Below, piece by piece: positions 11,926 to 19,771 of a stretch of 34,819 bases of DNA (position 1 is its first letter; every line of letters starts with the position of its first letter). Below the pieces are notes generated by a model. That model saw only the letters and a program-made list of their open reading frames with translations. It did no database searches and was not told the DNA's origin. The DNA is taken from contig JAAYBT010000118.1 in NCBI GenBank assembly GCA_012730015.1, positions 1-34,819 of the forward strand. Direction: 5' to 3'. This DNA is from Clostridiaceae bacterium. GTDB taxonomy: Bacteria; Bacillota; Clostridia; Acetivibrionales; DTU013. The position numbers and the translations under genes were made by a program.

Positions 11926-13038
11926 CTAGTAAATATTTTGTATAATTGACAGTAAAAACTCCGTTGCCGAAGCCATATCATCTACAAGAATATTCTCATC
12001 CACGCTGTGAACCTGCTTCATTCCTACGCTTATATTAACCGACTCGATACCATTCTCATTAAAAATGCTCGTATCACTACCGCCGCCGGTCTCTTCCGGC
12101 AAGAGCTTTATATTGGTATCATCGGCAGCCCTTTGCAGCATGCTCATTATTTTTGCATCCATTGGTATGCTAAAGGACGAGTATTCAAGGTCTGCCTTGA
12201 AATCCACCTTGCCGCCAAACTTTACAGCCGCCTTCTCAAAACATTCTCTCATGTGGGCTGTCTGCTCATCCAGCTTCCGATTATCAAGGCTCCTTGCTTC
12301 TGCCTTGATCTCTACCTTGTCACATATGATATTGGTCTGCCCGCCGCCATGAATGGATCCAATATTAGCTGTTGTCTCAGAATCAATTCTACCAAGCTTC
12401 ATGGACGCAATAGCCGTCGATGCTATCTGAATCGCGCTGATGCCATTTTCAGGTTCGATACCCGCATGAGACGCCAGCCCTTTTACCGTGGCATTGATTA
12501 TGTTATGGGAGGGAGCCTTAACAGCCACTGTGCCTATTGGGCCACCAGTATCAAGCACAATTGCATATTTCGCATAAATGCGGCTGTAGTCCAAATTCCT
12601 TGCGCCCAACAGACCGCCTTCCTCCGCTATGGTGAACACCACCTGAATGTCTCCGTGCTCGAAAGCCTCTTCCTTTATGACCTTAAGCGATTCCAATATG
12701 CATACGATACCCGCCACATCGTCACTGCCAAGCACCGTTGTACCATCCGACCTGATCACATCCCCATCCACGATCGGCTTTTTCCCCGTTCCCGGCTCGA
12801 CCGTGTCCATATGCGCCGCCAGCATCACAGCCGGCACGCCCTTAGTACCCTTAATAGTACAGATTAAGTTGCCTGCAGTTCCGCCTATCTTTTCTCCCGC
12901 CTTATCCTCCTCAACCTCATAACCCATCTGCTGGAGCTTCTGCTTCAACACATCCGCCATCTGGCGCTCTTTCCCTGTGAGGCTGTCAATGCTGGTAAGT
13001 TCAACAAATTCACTGCTTATCCTATCCTTATTAACTAT
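11926..13038 (-). CDS. M20 family metallopeptidase (peptidase T-like), probable ATA start
   Basis: This zinc-dependent exopeptidase-type enzyme has the M20 signatures AAHMDTVEPG (metal ligand His and catalytic Asp), GSDDVAGIVCILE (bridging Asp), FTIAEEGGLLGA (catalytic Glu) and a late metal site at MKQVHSVDE. The ORF track starts at an internal ATG (12960), but the frame continues upstream as VNKDRISSEFVELTSIDSLT, a typical M20 N-terminus, with no ATG, GTG or TTG before a TGA. The only start that fits is ATA at 13038, 9 bases after GGAG and 6 bp past the trmL stop. That gives 370 residues, normal for the family. It probably acts as a di- or tripeptidase in the cytoplasm; the substrate is not visible from sequence. 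Confidence 0.85.
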   Translation of the reverse strand: MVNKDRISSEFVELTSIDSLTGKERQMADVLKQKLQQMGYEVEEDKAGEKIGGTAGNLICTIKGTKGVPAVMLAAHMDTVEPGTGKKPIVDGDVIRSDGTTVLGSDDVAGIVCILESLKVIKEEAFEHGDIQVVFTIAEEGGLLGARNLDYSRIYAKYAIVLDTGGPIGTVAVKAPSHNIINATVKGLASHAGIEPENGISAIQIASTAIASMKLGRIDSETTANIGSIHGGGQTNIICDKVEIKAEARSLDNRKLDEQTAHMRECFEKAAVKFGGKVDFKADLEYSSFSIPMDAKIMSMLQRAADDTNIKLLPEETGGGSDTSIFNENGIESVNISVGMKQVHSVDENILVDDMASATEFLLSIIQNIY

Positions 13039-13044
13039 AGCTGA

Positions 13045-13533
13045 TCACTCCATTCCCATTTTCCCTGTTTTATTTAAGCTATCAAACCCCTGCTGCCTCA
13101 GCACTTCGTAAAGCACTATCGCAACAGAGTTGGACAAATTCAACGAGCGGATGTCCGGTCTCATCGGAATCCTGATACACATTTCCCTATTGGCCTCAAG
13201 CAGCTCCTCAGGAAGGCCGGCTGTCTCCTTCCCAAAGACAATAAAGCTCTCCTTGGGATAATTCACTTCGGCATAACATTTTCCGGCTTTTGTCGAGGCA
13301 AAAAAGAAAGGCTTATCAGCGTATCTTTCCCTTAATTCTGTAAAGCTATCGCAACAGCTTACCAACACCTTATCCCAATAATCAAGGCCGGCCCTTTTAA
13401 GATATCTATCCTCAATGGAAAACCCAAGAGGCTTTATCAAATGAAGCCCAGCCCCGGTGGCCGCACATGTACGAGCAATGTTCCCAGTATTCTGAGGTAT
13501 TTGCGGCTCAACAAGCACAATATGGTTAATCAA
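13045..13533 (-). CDS. trmL: tRNA (cytidine(34)-2'-O)-methyltransferase TrmL
   Basis: TrmL is a small SPOUT methyltransferase that methylates the wobble nucleotide of certain leucine tRNAs using S-adenosylmethionine. The 162-residue protein has VEPQIPQNTGNIARTCAATG at its N-terminus, FVFGKETAGLPEELL-like text in the middle (IVFGKETAGLP) and RSLNLSNSVAIVLYE near the C-terminus, which forms the trefoil knot. The start is TTG at 13533, ten bases after GGAG; an out-of-frame ATG lies between. Its end carries the ribosome binding site of the downstream peptidase, so the two are translationally close. Confidence 0.94.
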   Translation of the reverse strand: MINHIVLVEPQIPQNTGNIARTCAATGAGLHLIKPLGFSIEDRYLKRAGLDYWDKVLVSCCDSFTELRERYADKPFFFASTKAGKCYAEVNYPKESFIVFGKETAGLPEELLEANREMCIRIPMRPDIRSLNLSNSVAIVLYEVLRQQGFDSLNKTGKMGME

Positions 13534-13578
13534 TTCTCATTCACTCCAAATAATTACACATAAATTAATATTACCACA

Positions 13579-13608
13579 AATATAGAATTGTATATAAAAT
13601 TTTTTCAA
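13579..13608 (-). promoter_or_regulatory. Probable promoter of trmL
   Basis: TTGAAA and TATATT are separated by 18 bp on the minus strand, about 46 bp before the trmL start. It diverges from the gdh promoter 21 bp away, so the two promoters share one short region. Confidence 0.5.
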
Positions 13609-13628
13609 AACATTGTATTTTGCTATTA

Positions 13629-13657
13629 TTGACAGATATAATTCTCATTGCTATAAT
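13629..13657 (+). promoter_or_regulatory. Consensus sigma-A promoter of glutamate dehydrogenase
   Basis: TTGACA and TATAAT, both perfect consensus hexamers, are separated by exactly 17 bp. The expected start site lies near 13664, giving a leader of about 180 nt before the gdh ATG. Confidence 0.88.
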
Positions 13658-13708
13658 AATTTTATCTTGAAGCAGTGGTATCACAGATTCTACAAAGGTT
13701 TTACCGGT

Positions 13709-13760
13709 GGGCATTTCATCCGTTCAAAGGTGAAATGCCCATTGTTATGAAGTAGGGCAT
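13709..13760 (+). promoter_or_regulatory. gdh leader with two mutually exclusive hairpins
   Basis: GGGCATTTCA (13709-13718) pairs perfectly with TGAAATGCCC (13731-13740). The ATGCCC in the second arm can instead pair with GGGCAT at 13755-13760, 14 bases further on. The strong first hairpin and the alternative second one resemble a switchable leader. No T-run follows either hairpin, so transcription termination is not obvious. I do not recognise a known riboswitch class. Confidence 0.45.
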
Positions 13761-13843
13761 CCCCGCTTTAGTAATTACTGTTTCAGGTAGTTGATAATGG
13801 TTATATCGCATTTTTTCACAAATCTAAATTAGGAGGAACAGTA

Positions 13844-15130
13844 ATGAGTAATACAAAGTACAACCCTTATGAAAATGCACAGGCACAGTTTGATAAAGTG
13901 GCTTCCATCCTTAATCTGGATGAGGCAACCCGCGAGCTGCTTCGCCAGCCTATGCGTGAGTATCATGTAACAATACCTGTTCATATGGACGACGGTAGTG
14001 TCAAGGTGTTTAAGGCATATCGCATACAGCACAATGATGCAAGAGGCCCGGCAAAGGGAGGAATACGCTTCCATCCTCAAGAGACTATTGATACAATTCG
14101 TGCCTTATCTATGTGGATGACATGGAAATGCGCCGTTGTAGATATCCCCCTTGGCGGTGGTAAGGGTGGCGTTATTTGTGATACCCATAATCTTTCACCG
14201 CGTGAGCAGGAGCAAATATGCCGCGGGTATGTGCGGCAGCTGGCTTCCAACATAGGCCCAAACAATGATGTTCCCGCTCCTGATGTTATGACGAATGCGC
14301 AGCATATGCTTTGGATGCTGGACGAATATGAGACCATACATGGCGGACGCTATCCGGGATTTATCACCGGTAAGCCGGTGGGCATGGGAGGATCTCTTGG
14401 AAGAACCGAGGCTACAGGCTTTGGTGTAGTTTACGTTCTAAACGAAGCATTGAAAGAGCTGGGAATAGACATTGAGAGCACCTCCGCTTCCTTCCAGGGC
14501 TTTGGAAATGTGGCGCAATACGCTGTCAGATTGTACCTGCAGCTGGGCGGAAAGGTTACTGCCATATCCTGCTGGGACAATAAAGATAAGAAGTCATACA
14601 CCTTCCGCAATGTAAATGGAATGGATATTGACTCACTACTCAGCATTACAGACTCCTTTGGCACTATAGACAAGGACAAGGCAAAGGCACTGGGCTATGA
14701 AATACTTCCTGGAGAAGCATGGATCGAGCAGGATGTTGATATTCTCGTGCCGGCTGCTTTGGAAAATCAGATCACCGCAGAAAATGTAAATAAGATAAGC
14801 AAGCAGGTAAAGGTCATTACCGAGGCTGCAAACGGTCCTACAACTCCTGATGCGGATAAAGTCATCAATGATCGTGGTATCTTCGTTTTGCCGGACTTCC
14901 TGACCAATGCCGGAGGAGTTACCTGTAGCTATTTTGAACAGGTCCAGTGTAATATGAACTATTTTTGGCAGAAGGATGAGGTTCTGGAAAAGTTGAATAC
15001 CAAAATGACCTCAGCATTCAAAGCCGTATATGAAATGGCACAAAGCAGGAAGCTTACAATGCGAGACGCCGCATATGTCATATCAATAAACAGGGTCGCC
15101 GAGGCAGTCAAACGCCGCGGTTGGGTATAG
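13844..15130 (+). CDS. gdh: Glutamate dehydrogenase (Glu/Leu/Phe/Val dehydrogenase family)
   Basis: The enzyme reversibly deaminates glutamate to 2-oxoglutarate and ammonia. The 428-residue length fits the hexameric, usually NAD-linked and catabolic type found in amino-acid-fermenting clostridia. Visible motifs are RGPAKGGIRFHPQ, TWKCAVVDIPLGGGKGGV with the catalytic lysine near residue 110, and QGFGNVAQYAVRLYLQLGG for the nucleotide-binding fold. TEAANGPTTPDAD is also present. AGGAGGAAC precedes the ATG. It is the only clear plus-strand gene in the core part of the window, with its own consensus promoter, a structured leader and a strong terminator, so it is monocistronic. The cofactor preference is inferred from length and family, not proven. 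Confidence 0.95.
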   Translation: MSNTKYNPYENAQAQFDKVASILNLDEATRELLRQPMREYHVTIPVHMDDGSVKVFKAYRIQHNDARGPAKGGIRFHPQETIDTIRALSMWMTWKCAVVDIPLGGGKGGVICDTHNLSPREQEQICRGYVRQLASNIGPNNDVPAPDVMTNAQHMLWMLDEYETIHGGRYPGFITGKPVGMGGSLGRTEATGFGVVYVLNEALKELGIDIESTSASFQGFGNVAQYAVRLYLQLGGKVTAISCWDNKDKKSYTFRNVNGMDIDSLLSITDSFGTIDKDKAKALGYEILPGEAWIEQDVDILVPAALENQITAENVNKISKQVKVITEAANGPTTPDADKVINDRGIFVLPDFLTNAGGVTCSYFEQVQCNMNYFWQKDEVLEKLNTKMTSAFKAVYEMAQSRKLTMRDAAYVISINRVAEAVKRRGWV

Positions 15131-15139
15131 AACAAGTTA

Positions 15140-15168
15140 GGGGCTTCCGTTATGGAAGCCCCTGTTTA
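15140..15168 (+). terminator. Intrinsic terminator of gdh
   Basis: GGGGCTTCC, a 5-nt loop and GGAAGCCCC form a perfect 9-bp stem, followed by TGTTTAT, starting 9 bp after the gdh stop. Confidence 0.85.
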
Positions 15169-15227
15169 TGCAAAAATATAATAGGCCTTTTGCCTTCATC
15201 AGAAACTTGGCTGATGTGCAAACAGAA

Positions 15228-15692
15228 TCAGATTTCACTTGAGATATCAAGCTCTACCACATCACTATCACCAACAATCAAAGGCACACAAATTGTTTTC
15301 ATCTTGTTCGGCGTTATTTGCAGGTTCTCACCCATCAATAAGGATGGTGGTGTAATATCGATATTAATCCCTTTATTGTAAAGGATCGTCGCTGCGTTAC
15401 CCATAATCATGTTGGCCATCTCTGAAATAGCACTCTTTGACATCTCATCGAACTCGGTAACAGGCATACCCATCATCATACTAGATGCAATTTTCATCCC
15501 CAGGCTTTTCTTCATGGAGAAAATAGCCTGACCACGGATCTTGCCCGTAAGTCCTACCATAATTATTAAATCCTCGCTTCTGTAGGGGGCGGTCTTTAAG
15601 TAAACCTTTCCCAGCTTTGCTTCAAATGTTGTAATTTGTTTGATAACCGTCTGGCTTGCTTCAATAAATGGATTAATATATTCTATATTCAT
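15228..15692 (-). CDS. CheX-like chemotaxis phosphatase domain protein
   Basis: The 154-residue protein resembles CheX/CheC proteins, which dephosphorylate CheY-P or act on other response regulators. The signature is SAISEMANMIMGNAA around residue 88, which fits the conserved E-x-x-N active-site helix. Nearby are a GQAIFSM strand and a glycine-rich GMPVTEFDEMS stretch typical of the domain. The ATG at 15692 follows GGGGTGG. It stands alone between gdh (convergent) and the spoVA genes, with no other chemotaxis gene in the window, so the partner response regulator is unknown. A plausible promoter (TTGAAA, 17 bp, TAGTAT) lies upstream. Confidence 0.8.
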   Translation of the reverse strand: MNIEYINPFIEASQTVIKQITTFEAKLGKVYLKTAPYRSEDLIIMVGLTGKIRGQAIFSMKKSLGMKIASSMMMGMPVTEFDEMSKSAISEMANMIMGNAATILYNKGINIDITPPSLLMGENLQITPNKMKTICVPLIVGDSDVVELDISSEI

Positions 15693-15801
15693 TATGCCAC
15701 CCCACTGTTTTCTGCAAAGTCATAATATTTTGTAATATATATTCTATACTATATCCAATAAACCTCTTTTTCAAGGGCTATTTTACTCATAACTAATACT
15801 T

Positions 15802-15827
15802 ATCAACTCCGGAAACAATCAACTCCG
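15802..15827. repeat. Tandem 10-bp direct repeat upstream of the cheX-like gene
   Basis: ATCAACTCCG occurs twice with a 16-bp period (15802-15811 and 15818-15827). It lies between the spoVAE stop and the probable cheX promoter, and might be a regulator binding site. The rest of the 15693-15861 gap holds no gene. Confidence 0.4.
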
Positions 15828-15861
15828 CATTATAGGCTGTTTCCAACGGGTATATCCCATT

Positions 15862-16233
15862 TCACGCCTTTGCCTTAGGCTTAAAAATAACTGCGACAAG
15901 GTATCCAAAAACGATTGCGGCTGACACCCCGCCGGCAGTTGCTCGGATTCCCCCGGTGAATGCACCTAACAGTCCGTGCTTATCTACATCGCTAAAGGTT
16001 CCCTTGGCCAGGCTGTAACCAAATCCCGTAAGCGGTATTGTGGCGCCTGCCCCCCCAATGTCAACAACCTTTTGGTAAAGACCAAGTGCAGTTAAAAAAA
16101 CGCCTACAGTGACAAACAGCACCAGTATTCTGGCAGGAGTCAGCTTCGTCTTGTCAATAAGAATCTGCCCAAGAGAACAAATTACACCTCCGACCAGAAA
16201 AGCACTTATATATGAAATCAATGTGTTATTCAT
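15862..16233 (-). CDS. spoVAE: Stage V sporulation protein AE
   Basis: SpoVAE is one of the inner forespore membrane proteins of the SpoVA channel, which moves dipicolinic acid and calcium into the spore and releases it on germination. The 123-residue protein has four hydrophobic stretches (about residues 8-25, 36-53, 60-80 and 92-115) and the family text ALGLYQKVVDIGGAGATIPLTGFG. GGAGGGTAAATA precedes the ATG. The stop of spoVAD is 3 bp upstream, so the two are cotranscribed. It is paralogous to spoVAC in the same cluster. Confidence 0.93.
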   Translation of the reverse strand: MNNTLISYISAFLVGGVICSLGQILIDKTKLTPARILVLFVTVGVFLTALGLYQKVVDIGGAGATIPLTGFGYSLAKGTFSDVDKHGLLGAFTGGIRATAGGVSAAIVFGYLVAVIFKPKAKA

Positions 16234-16236
16234 TAT

Positions 16237-17256
16237 TTACCCTCCTATTACATTTTCAATCACAATAGCATGCGCAACACAGGGAATGCTTTCCCCCTGC
16301 TGTACGCTCGTAGGGCTCAACAATGCGCCTGTGGGAACAAGTAATATTTTTCTCAGCTTTCCCTTTTTCAAGCTATCGTACAAATAACCTGCTAATACCG
16401 AGGCACAACAGCAACATCCGCTGCCTCCTGCATGAACATCCTGCTTCTTATCAAATATCATTACTCCGCCGTCGTTCAATACCTTACCTATTCTAATGTC
16501 GTTTGATGAAAGAAGATCGTCCAAAATCTCCAGTCCAATCGATCCCAGATCGCCTGTAATCACCATATCATAGTAGTCATGGGGAAGACCGGTATCTTCA
16601 AAGTGAGCATAAATAGTATCTGCGGCAGCAGGTGCCATTGCCGCACCCATGTTGTTTTGATCCTTTATACCCAGGTCAACGACTTTTCCCGTCGTTATTT
16701 TCGTAATAAAGGGACCTGTCCCCTCTGCAGATAGAAGTACACCTGCGGAGCCTGTAACAGTCCACTGTGAAGTGGGAGCCCTCTGCGAGCCAAGCTCCAA
16801 GGGGAATCTGAACTGCTTTTCTGCAGAGCAGAAATGGCTGGAGGTTATGCATACCACATTGCTGGCAAACCCACCATCAATCAGCATTGCGCCAAGGCCC
16901 ATGGACTCACCTATAGTCGAGCATGCGCCATAAACTCCATAAAAAGGCACACCCGAGTCTCTTAATCCAAAGGTCGAAGCAATAGATTGGTTCAGTAGAT
17001 CACCGGCAATAATGTAATCCACGCCATTGGCTGCCAGTGAAGCGTTTGACAGAATCTTTGCATAGGTCTCCTTAACAAACTTGCTCTCTGCTTTTTCCCA
17101 TGTTTTTTCCCCCCATAGCTCATCATCCACAGTTAAGTCAAAATGGGCTGCAAGAGGCCCCTTTCCCTCCTTAGGTCCTACAATCGATGCCGTGGCAGTG
17201 ATGACAGGCGGATTATGAAGCCGCCGAGTTTGCTTTCCCACCTTTTTGTCCAGCAT
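16237..17256 (-). CDS. spoVAD: Stage V sporulation protein AD
   Basis: SpoVAD is the soluble, thiolase-fold subunit of the SpoVA complex and binds dipicolinic acid. The 339-residue protein begins near GKQTRRLHNPPVITATAS and carries YGVYGACSTIGESMGLG, the thiolase-like cysteine loop. A CCCCASV run near residue 290 and EWxxTGSAGVLL-like text (SQWTVTGSAGVLL) are also present. AAGGAGCGACTATT precedes the ATG. Its position between spoVAC and spoVAE is the conserved order, and all three should be made in the forespore from the promoter at 17953-17983. Confidence 0.95.
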   Translation of the reverse strand: MLDKKVGKQTRRLHNPPVITATASIVGPKEGKGPLAAHFDLTVDDELWGEKTWEKAESKFVKETYAKILSNASLAANGVDYIIAGDLLNQSIASTFGLRDSGVPFYGVYGACSTIGESMGLGAMLIDGGFASNVVCITSSHFCSAEKQFRFPLELGSQRAPTSQWTVTGSAGVLLSAEGTGPFITKITTGKVVDLGIKDQNNMGAAMAPAAADTIYAHFEDTGLPHDYYDMVITGDLGSIGLEILDDLLSSNDIRIGKVLNDGGVMIFDKKQDVHAGGSGCCCCASVLAGYLYDSLKKGKLRKILLVPTGALLSPTSVQQGESIPCVAHAIVIENVIGG

Positions 17257-17288
17257 AATAGTCGCTCCTTATAAAATGTTTGTTACAA

Positions 17289-17735
17289 TCAGGTAGTTAC
17301 CAGGTAATAGATAATTCCAACAATAATTGATGCACCTATGCCATGAACCAAAACAGGGCCGGCGATTAAAAACATTTTGGCACCAATTCCAAGCACAAGT
17401 CCCTCGCTTTTGTACTCCATTGCAGGAGAAGCGATCGAATTTGCAAACCCGGTAATCGGTACAATAGAACCTGCACCTGCAAACTTACCCAAATCATCAT
17501 ATAGATTAAGGGCAGTAAATAATATTCCCAGAGATATCATCACAATAGAGGTCAGGGATGAAACAGCGTCCTTTTCCATTCCCATGCCCTTAAAAGTATT
17601 AGTGAAAAACTGACCTACAACGCAAATCAGTCCGCCAACCAGAAAAGCTTTTGGAATATTTCGAATAAGACTTGAGTTAGGTGATTTCTTGTCCACATAT
17701 TTCTTATATTCATCCTTGGTCATTACCTGCTGCAA
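17289..17735 (-). CDS. spoVAC: Stage V sporulation protein AC
   Basis: SpoVAC is a forespore inner-membrane protein that behaves as a mechanosensitive channel component for dipicolinic acid. The 148-residue protein has a polar N-terminus, then hydrophobic segments around residues 30-48, 62-80, 90-105 and 120-145, with NLYDDLGKFAGAGSIVPITGFAN as the family signature region. The start is TTG at 17735, directly after the stop of the small upstream gene and 6 bases after GGAGGAGGG. An ATG four codons later is too far from that site. spoVAA and spoVAB, present in Bacillus, are absent. Confidence 0.94.
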   Translation of the reverse strand: MQQVMTKDEYKKYVDKKSPNSSLIRNIPKAFLVGGLICVVGQFFTNTFKGMGMEKDAVSSLTSIVMISLGILFTALNLYDDLGKFAGAGSIVPITGFANSIASPAMEYKSEGLVLGIGAKMFLIAGPVLVHGIGASIIVGIIYYLVTT

Positions 17736-17909
17736 TTAAATCCCTCCTCCCTGCATATCCTGCGGGAGAATATTATCCAGAACAAAAACTCCTCTGGATG
17801 GAATATTGTCTGTCTGTTGGTTCCCCATAAATAGCCAGGCCAATAGAACCATAATAATTATTGTCATAATAATAAAAATCACTTTGTGTCTGTTGATTAC
17901 TGCTAACAT
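17736..17909 (-). CDS. Small single-pass membrane protein before spoVAC
   Basis: This 57-residue protein is not one I can name. It has a short basic start (MLAVINRHK), one strongly hydrophobic segment (about residues 9-29) and a polar tail. GAGGTG precedes the ATG at 17909; the ORF track starts three codons earlier at GTG. Its stop abuts the TTG of spoVAC, and its last codons supply the spoVAC ribosome binding site. This argues that it is a real, translationally coupled gene. It is the first gene after the sigma-G-type promoter, so it should be expressed in the forespore. A role in SpoVA assembly or the spore membrane is inference from position. Confidence 0.75.
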   Translation of the reverse strand: MLAVINRHKVIFIIMTIIIMVLLAWLFMGNQQTDNIPSRGVFVLDNILPQDMQGGGI

Positions 17910-17952
17910 AAAATACACCTCGATTTGATTGACTTTTAGCTCAGCCTCTTCT

Positions 17953-17983
17953 TATTATGCAGACAAAGCAAAGCAAGTATGCA
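17953..17983 (-). promoter_or_regulatory. Sigma-G (forespore) type promoter of the spoVA cluster
   Basis: On the minus strand GCATA (within TGCATA) and CATAATA are separated by exactly 18 bp. This matches the Bacillus sigma-G consensus at every position; sigma-F promoters are similar. It lies between sigF and the small membrane gene, 44 bp before that gene's ATG. Confidence 0.75.
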
Positions 17984-18017
17984 GAAAATAAATGTTAATA
18001 TTGAAGCCTATAAAGGT

Positions 18018-18764
18018 TTAGAAATGATTTATTTTTTCACGTATGTTTTCAAGAATCTTTTTCTCAATTCGTGATACCTGCACCTGCGATATCCCAAGCA
18101 TCTTAGCGATCTGAACCTGGGTTTTCTCTTTAAAATATCTCAGAACAATGATTTGCTTTTCTCGAGGCTTTAGCGTATCCATCACCTGTCTTAGGGCTAT
18201 CCTATCAACGATGTCCGACTCGTTATCACTACAGCTATCATTGAGCTTATCAATAAGCATCAGGGATGAATTGTCACCATCGCCAACCGAATTGAAGAGT
18301 GAGTCAGGAGAGTGAGCGGCTTCAACAGCCATGGCAAGCTCTTCGACAGGAATGTCAAGCCGCTGCGCAATCTCACCGATAGCCGGTTCCCGTCCAAGCT
18401 CCTTGCTCATGACCTCTCTGACAACTCTGGCCTTAATAGATGTTTCCTTAAGAGAGCGACTCACCTTAATTATACCGTCATCGCGCAGAAAACGCTTGAT
18501 TTCTCCTATAATCATCGGTACGGCATAGGTCGAAAGCTTAACGTCAAAGGAGGTGTCAAATTTGTTTATAGCCTTAATTAACCCGATACATCCTATCTGA
18601 AATAGGTCCTCTGTTTCATGGCCTCTATTTTGAAATCTTCGCACAAGACTCCACACAAGGCCAATATTCTTCTCCACAAGATAGCTTTGGGCAAGCTTGT
18701 CGCCTTCCTTTGCCATAATAATCAATTTTATTGTATCTATACCTTCATATGGACTCTCGCTCAT
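18018..18764 (-). CDS. sigF: Forespore RNA polymerase sigma factor SigF
   Basis: SigF is the first forespore-specific sigma factor. The protein has the sigma-70 region 2 text EDLFQIGCIGLIKAINKFD, KLSTYAVPMIIGEIKRFLRD and, at the end, the region 4 helix-turn-helix around KEKTQVQIAKMLGISQVQVS. The start is ATG 18764 (MSESPYEGID), 8-9 bases after AGAAAGG; the seven extra residues of the ORF track lack a ribosome binding site. That gives 248 residues. SigG is very similar, but location next to spoIIAA-spoIIAB identifies it as SigF. A terminator sits between spoIIAB and this gene, which is unusual. Confidence 0.95.
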   Translation of the reverse strand: MSESPYEGIDTIKLIIMAKEGDKLAQSYLVEKNIGLVWSLVRRFQNRGHETEDLFQIGCIGLIKAINKFDTSFDVKLSTYAVPMIIGEIKRFLRDDGIIKVSRSLKETSIKARVVREVMSKELGREPAIGEIAQRLDIPVEELAMAVEAAHSPDSLFNSVGDGDNSSLMLIDKLNDSCSDNESDIVDRIALRQVMDTLKPREKQIIVLRYFKEKTQVQIAKMLGISQVQVSRIEKKILENIREKINHF

Positions 18765-18871
18765 AAAGCAAAACCTTTCTCTCAAGCCTTAAATATCCTT
18801 GCATCAGCTAACAACCATAAGAGCTATGCTATTATATTTTGCTAATTCTGCTATATTTTTACATCGCATAG

Positions 18872-18899
18872 AAAAAAAATAAATAGCAGCTCTGCTATT
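18872..18899 (-). terminator. Intrinsic terminator between spoIIAB and sigF
   Basis: On the minus strand AATAGCAG and CTGCTATT form a perfect 8-bp stem around AG, followed by TA and eight T residues. The spoIIAB stop codon lies inside the stem. It would cut sigF off from the spoIIA promoter unless it is leaky or overridden. Confidence 0.82.
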
Positions 18900-19335
18900 G
18901 TAAGCCATCCAATGAGTTAAACTCCTTATAGAGGGTCACAGTTGTTCCTTCGCCAGGCTTTGAGCGCACCTGAATTTTGTCCATAAAGCTCTGCATGACT
19001 GTAAAGCCCATCCCCGACCTCTCCATATCCGGCTTGGATGTATACAGGGGCTGCATGGCCTCCTCAATGTTTTCAATACCTTTACCTTCGTCAGATATTT
19101 CAATTTCAACGCTCTTCTCAAACTGACGGCAAACCATTTTAATAATACCATACCGGTTTTCATAGCCGTGAATAATTGCGTTTGTAACTGCCTCTGAAAC
19201 TGCAGTTTTTACATCGGCAAGCTCCTCAATAGTAGGATCCAACTGGGATGCAAACGCAGCCGCCACCACCCTTGCAAAGGCTTCATTGCTCGATTTGCTC
19301 ACAAATTCCAGTTTCATTTCATTTATTGGCTGCAT
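18895..19335 (-). CDS. spoIIAB: Anti-sigma F factor SpoIIAB
   Basis: SpoIIAB is a GHKL-fold serine kinase that holds SigF inactive and phosphorylates SpoIIAA. The N-box [17 protein letters not shown] is near residue 45, the G1 box ISDEGKGI near residue 80, and a glycine-rich [14 protein letters not shown] near residue 105. The start is ATG 19335 ([11 protein letters not shown]), 7 bases after GAGGGAGAG, giving 146 residues. The 20 extra N-terminal residues in the ORF track overlap spoIIAA and do not match the family. Confidence 0.95.
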   Translation of the reverse strand: MQPINEMKLEFVSKSSNEAFARVVAAAFASQLDPTIEELADVKTAVSEAVTNAIIHGYENRYGIIKMVCRQFEKSVEIEISDEGKGIENIEEAMQPLYTSKPDMERSGMGFTVMQSFMDKIQVRSKPGEGTTVTLYKEFNSLDGLQ

Positions 19336-19387
19336 ACCACTTCTCTCCCTCAATAAAAATCTGTGTACTACTACCTGTCGCCGTCGC

Positions 19388-19732
19388 TCATGCACTTAGT
19401 AATGCCTGTAGGGCACTGTCCAAATTCTCGAAAACGGGCATAAGCTTTAAAATCCCCGATATCTCCAACAAGCGGTAAATCTTTTGATTACTACATATAA
19501 TCACTGAACGCCCTCCGAGCTTCATGATCTTGGCGTATCTGCCAACAATCACTCCAATGCCGGAGCTATCCATAAAGTTTAGCCCTGTTAAATCAAAAAC
19601 CACATTTCGTGTAGTAGCCTTCATTAGCTCCCGCTCAATTTTATTGCGGGCATATTCCGCAAAGTGATGGTCCAGCTCCCCGGTGAACATGGCAATTAAG
19701 GTCGATCCCCTATTGGAAAATTTTATATCCAA
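19388..19732 (-). CDS. spoIIAA: Anti-sigma F factor antagonist SpoIIAA
   Basis: SpoIIAA is a STAS-domain protein; its unphosphorylated form binds SpoIIAB and frees SigF. The 114-residue protein has [20 protein letters not shown], in which the second serine of DSSG is the phosphorylation site. The start is TTG at 19732, 8 bases after GGAGGAG. The gap to spoIIAB is 52 bp. It is the first gene of the locus, downstream of a possible sigma-H promoter. Confidence 0.95.
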   Translation of the reverse strand: MDIKFSNRGSTLIAMFTGELDHHFAEYARNKIERELMKATTRNVVFDLTGLNFMDSSGIGVIVGRYAKIMKLGGRSVIICSNQKIYRLLEISGILKLMPVFENLDSALQALLSA

Positions 19733-19771
19733 TCTTATCTCCTCCGAATATCCAATATGTAATACTAACTA

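Noticed and set aside
12007-12867. 286-residue plus-strand ORF
   Set aside because: It is antisense to the M20 peptidase gene, whose motifs are clear; the plus-strand product has no recognisable family.
18765-18871. Separate promoter for sigF in the gap after the terminator
   Set aside because: A TATAAT is present but no acceptable -35 box at 16-18 bp and no clear sigma-H or sigma-G site could be found, so none is annotated.
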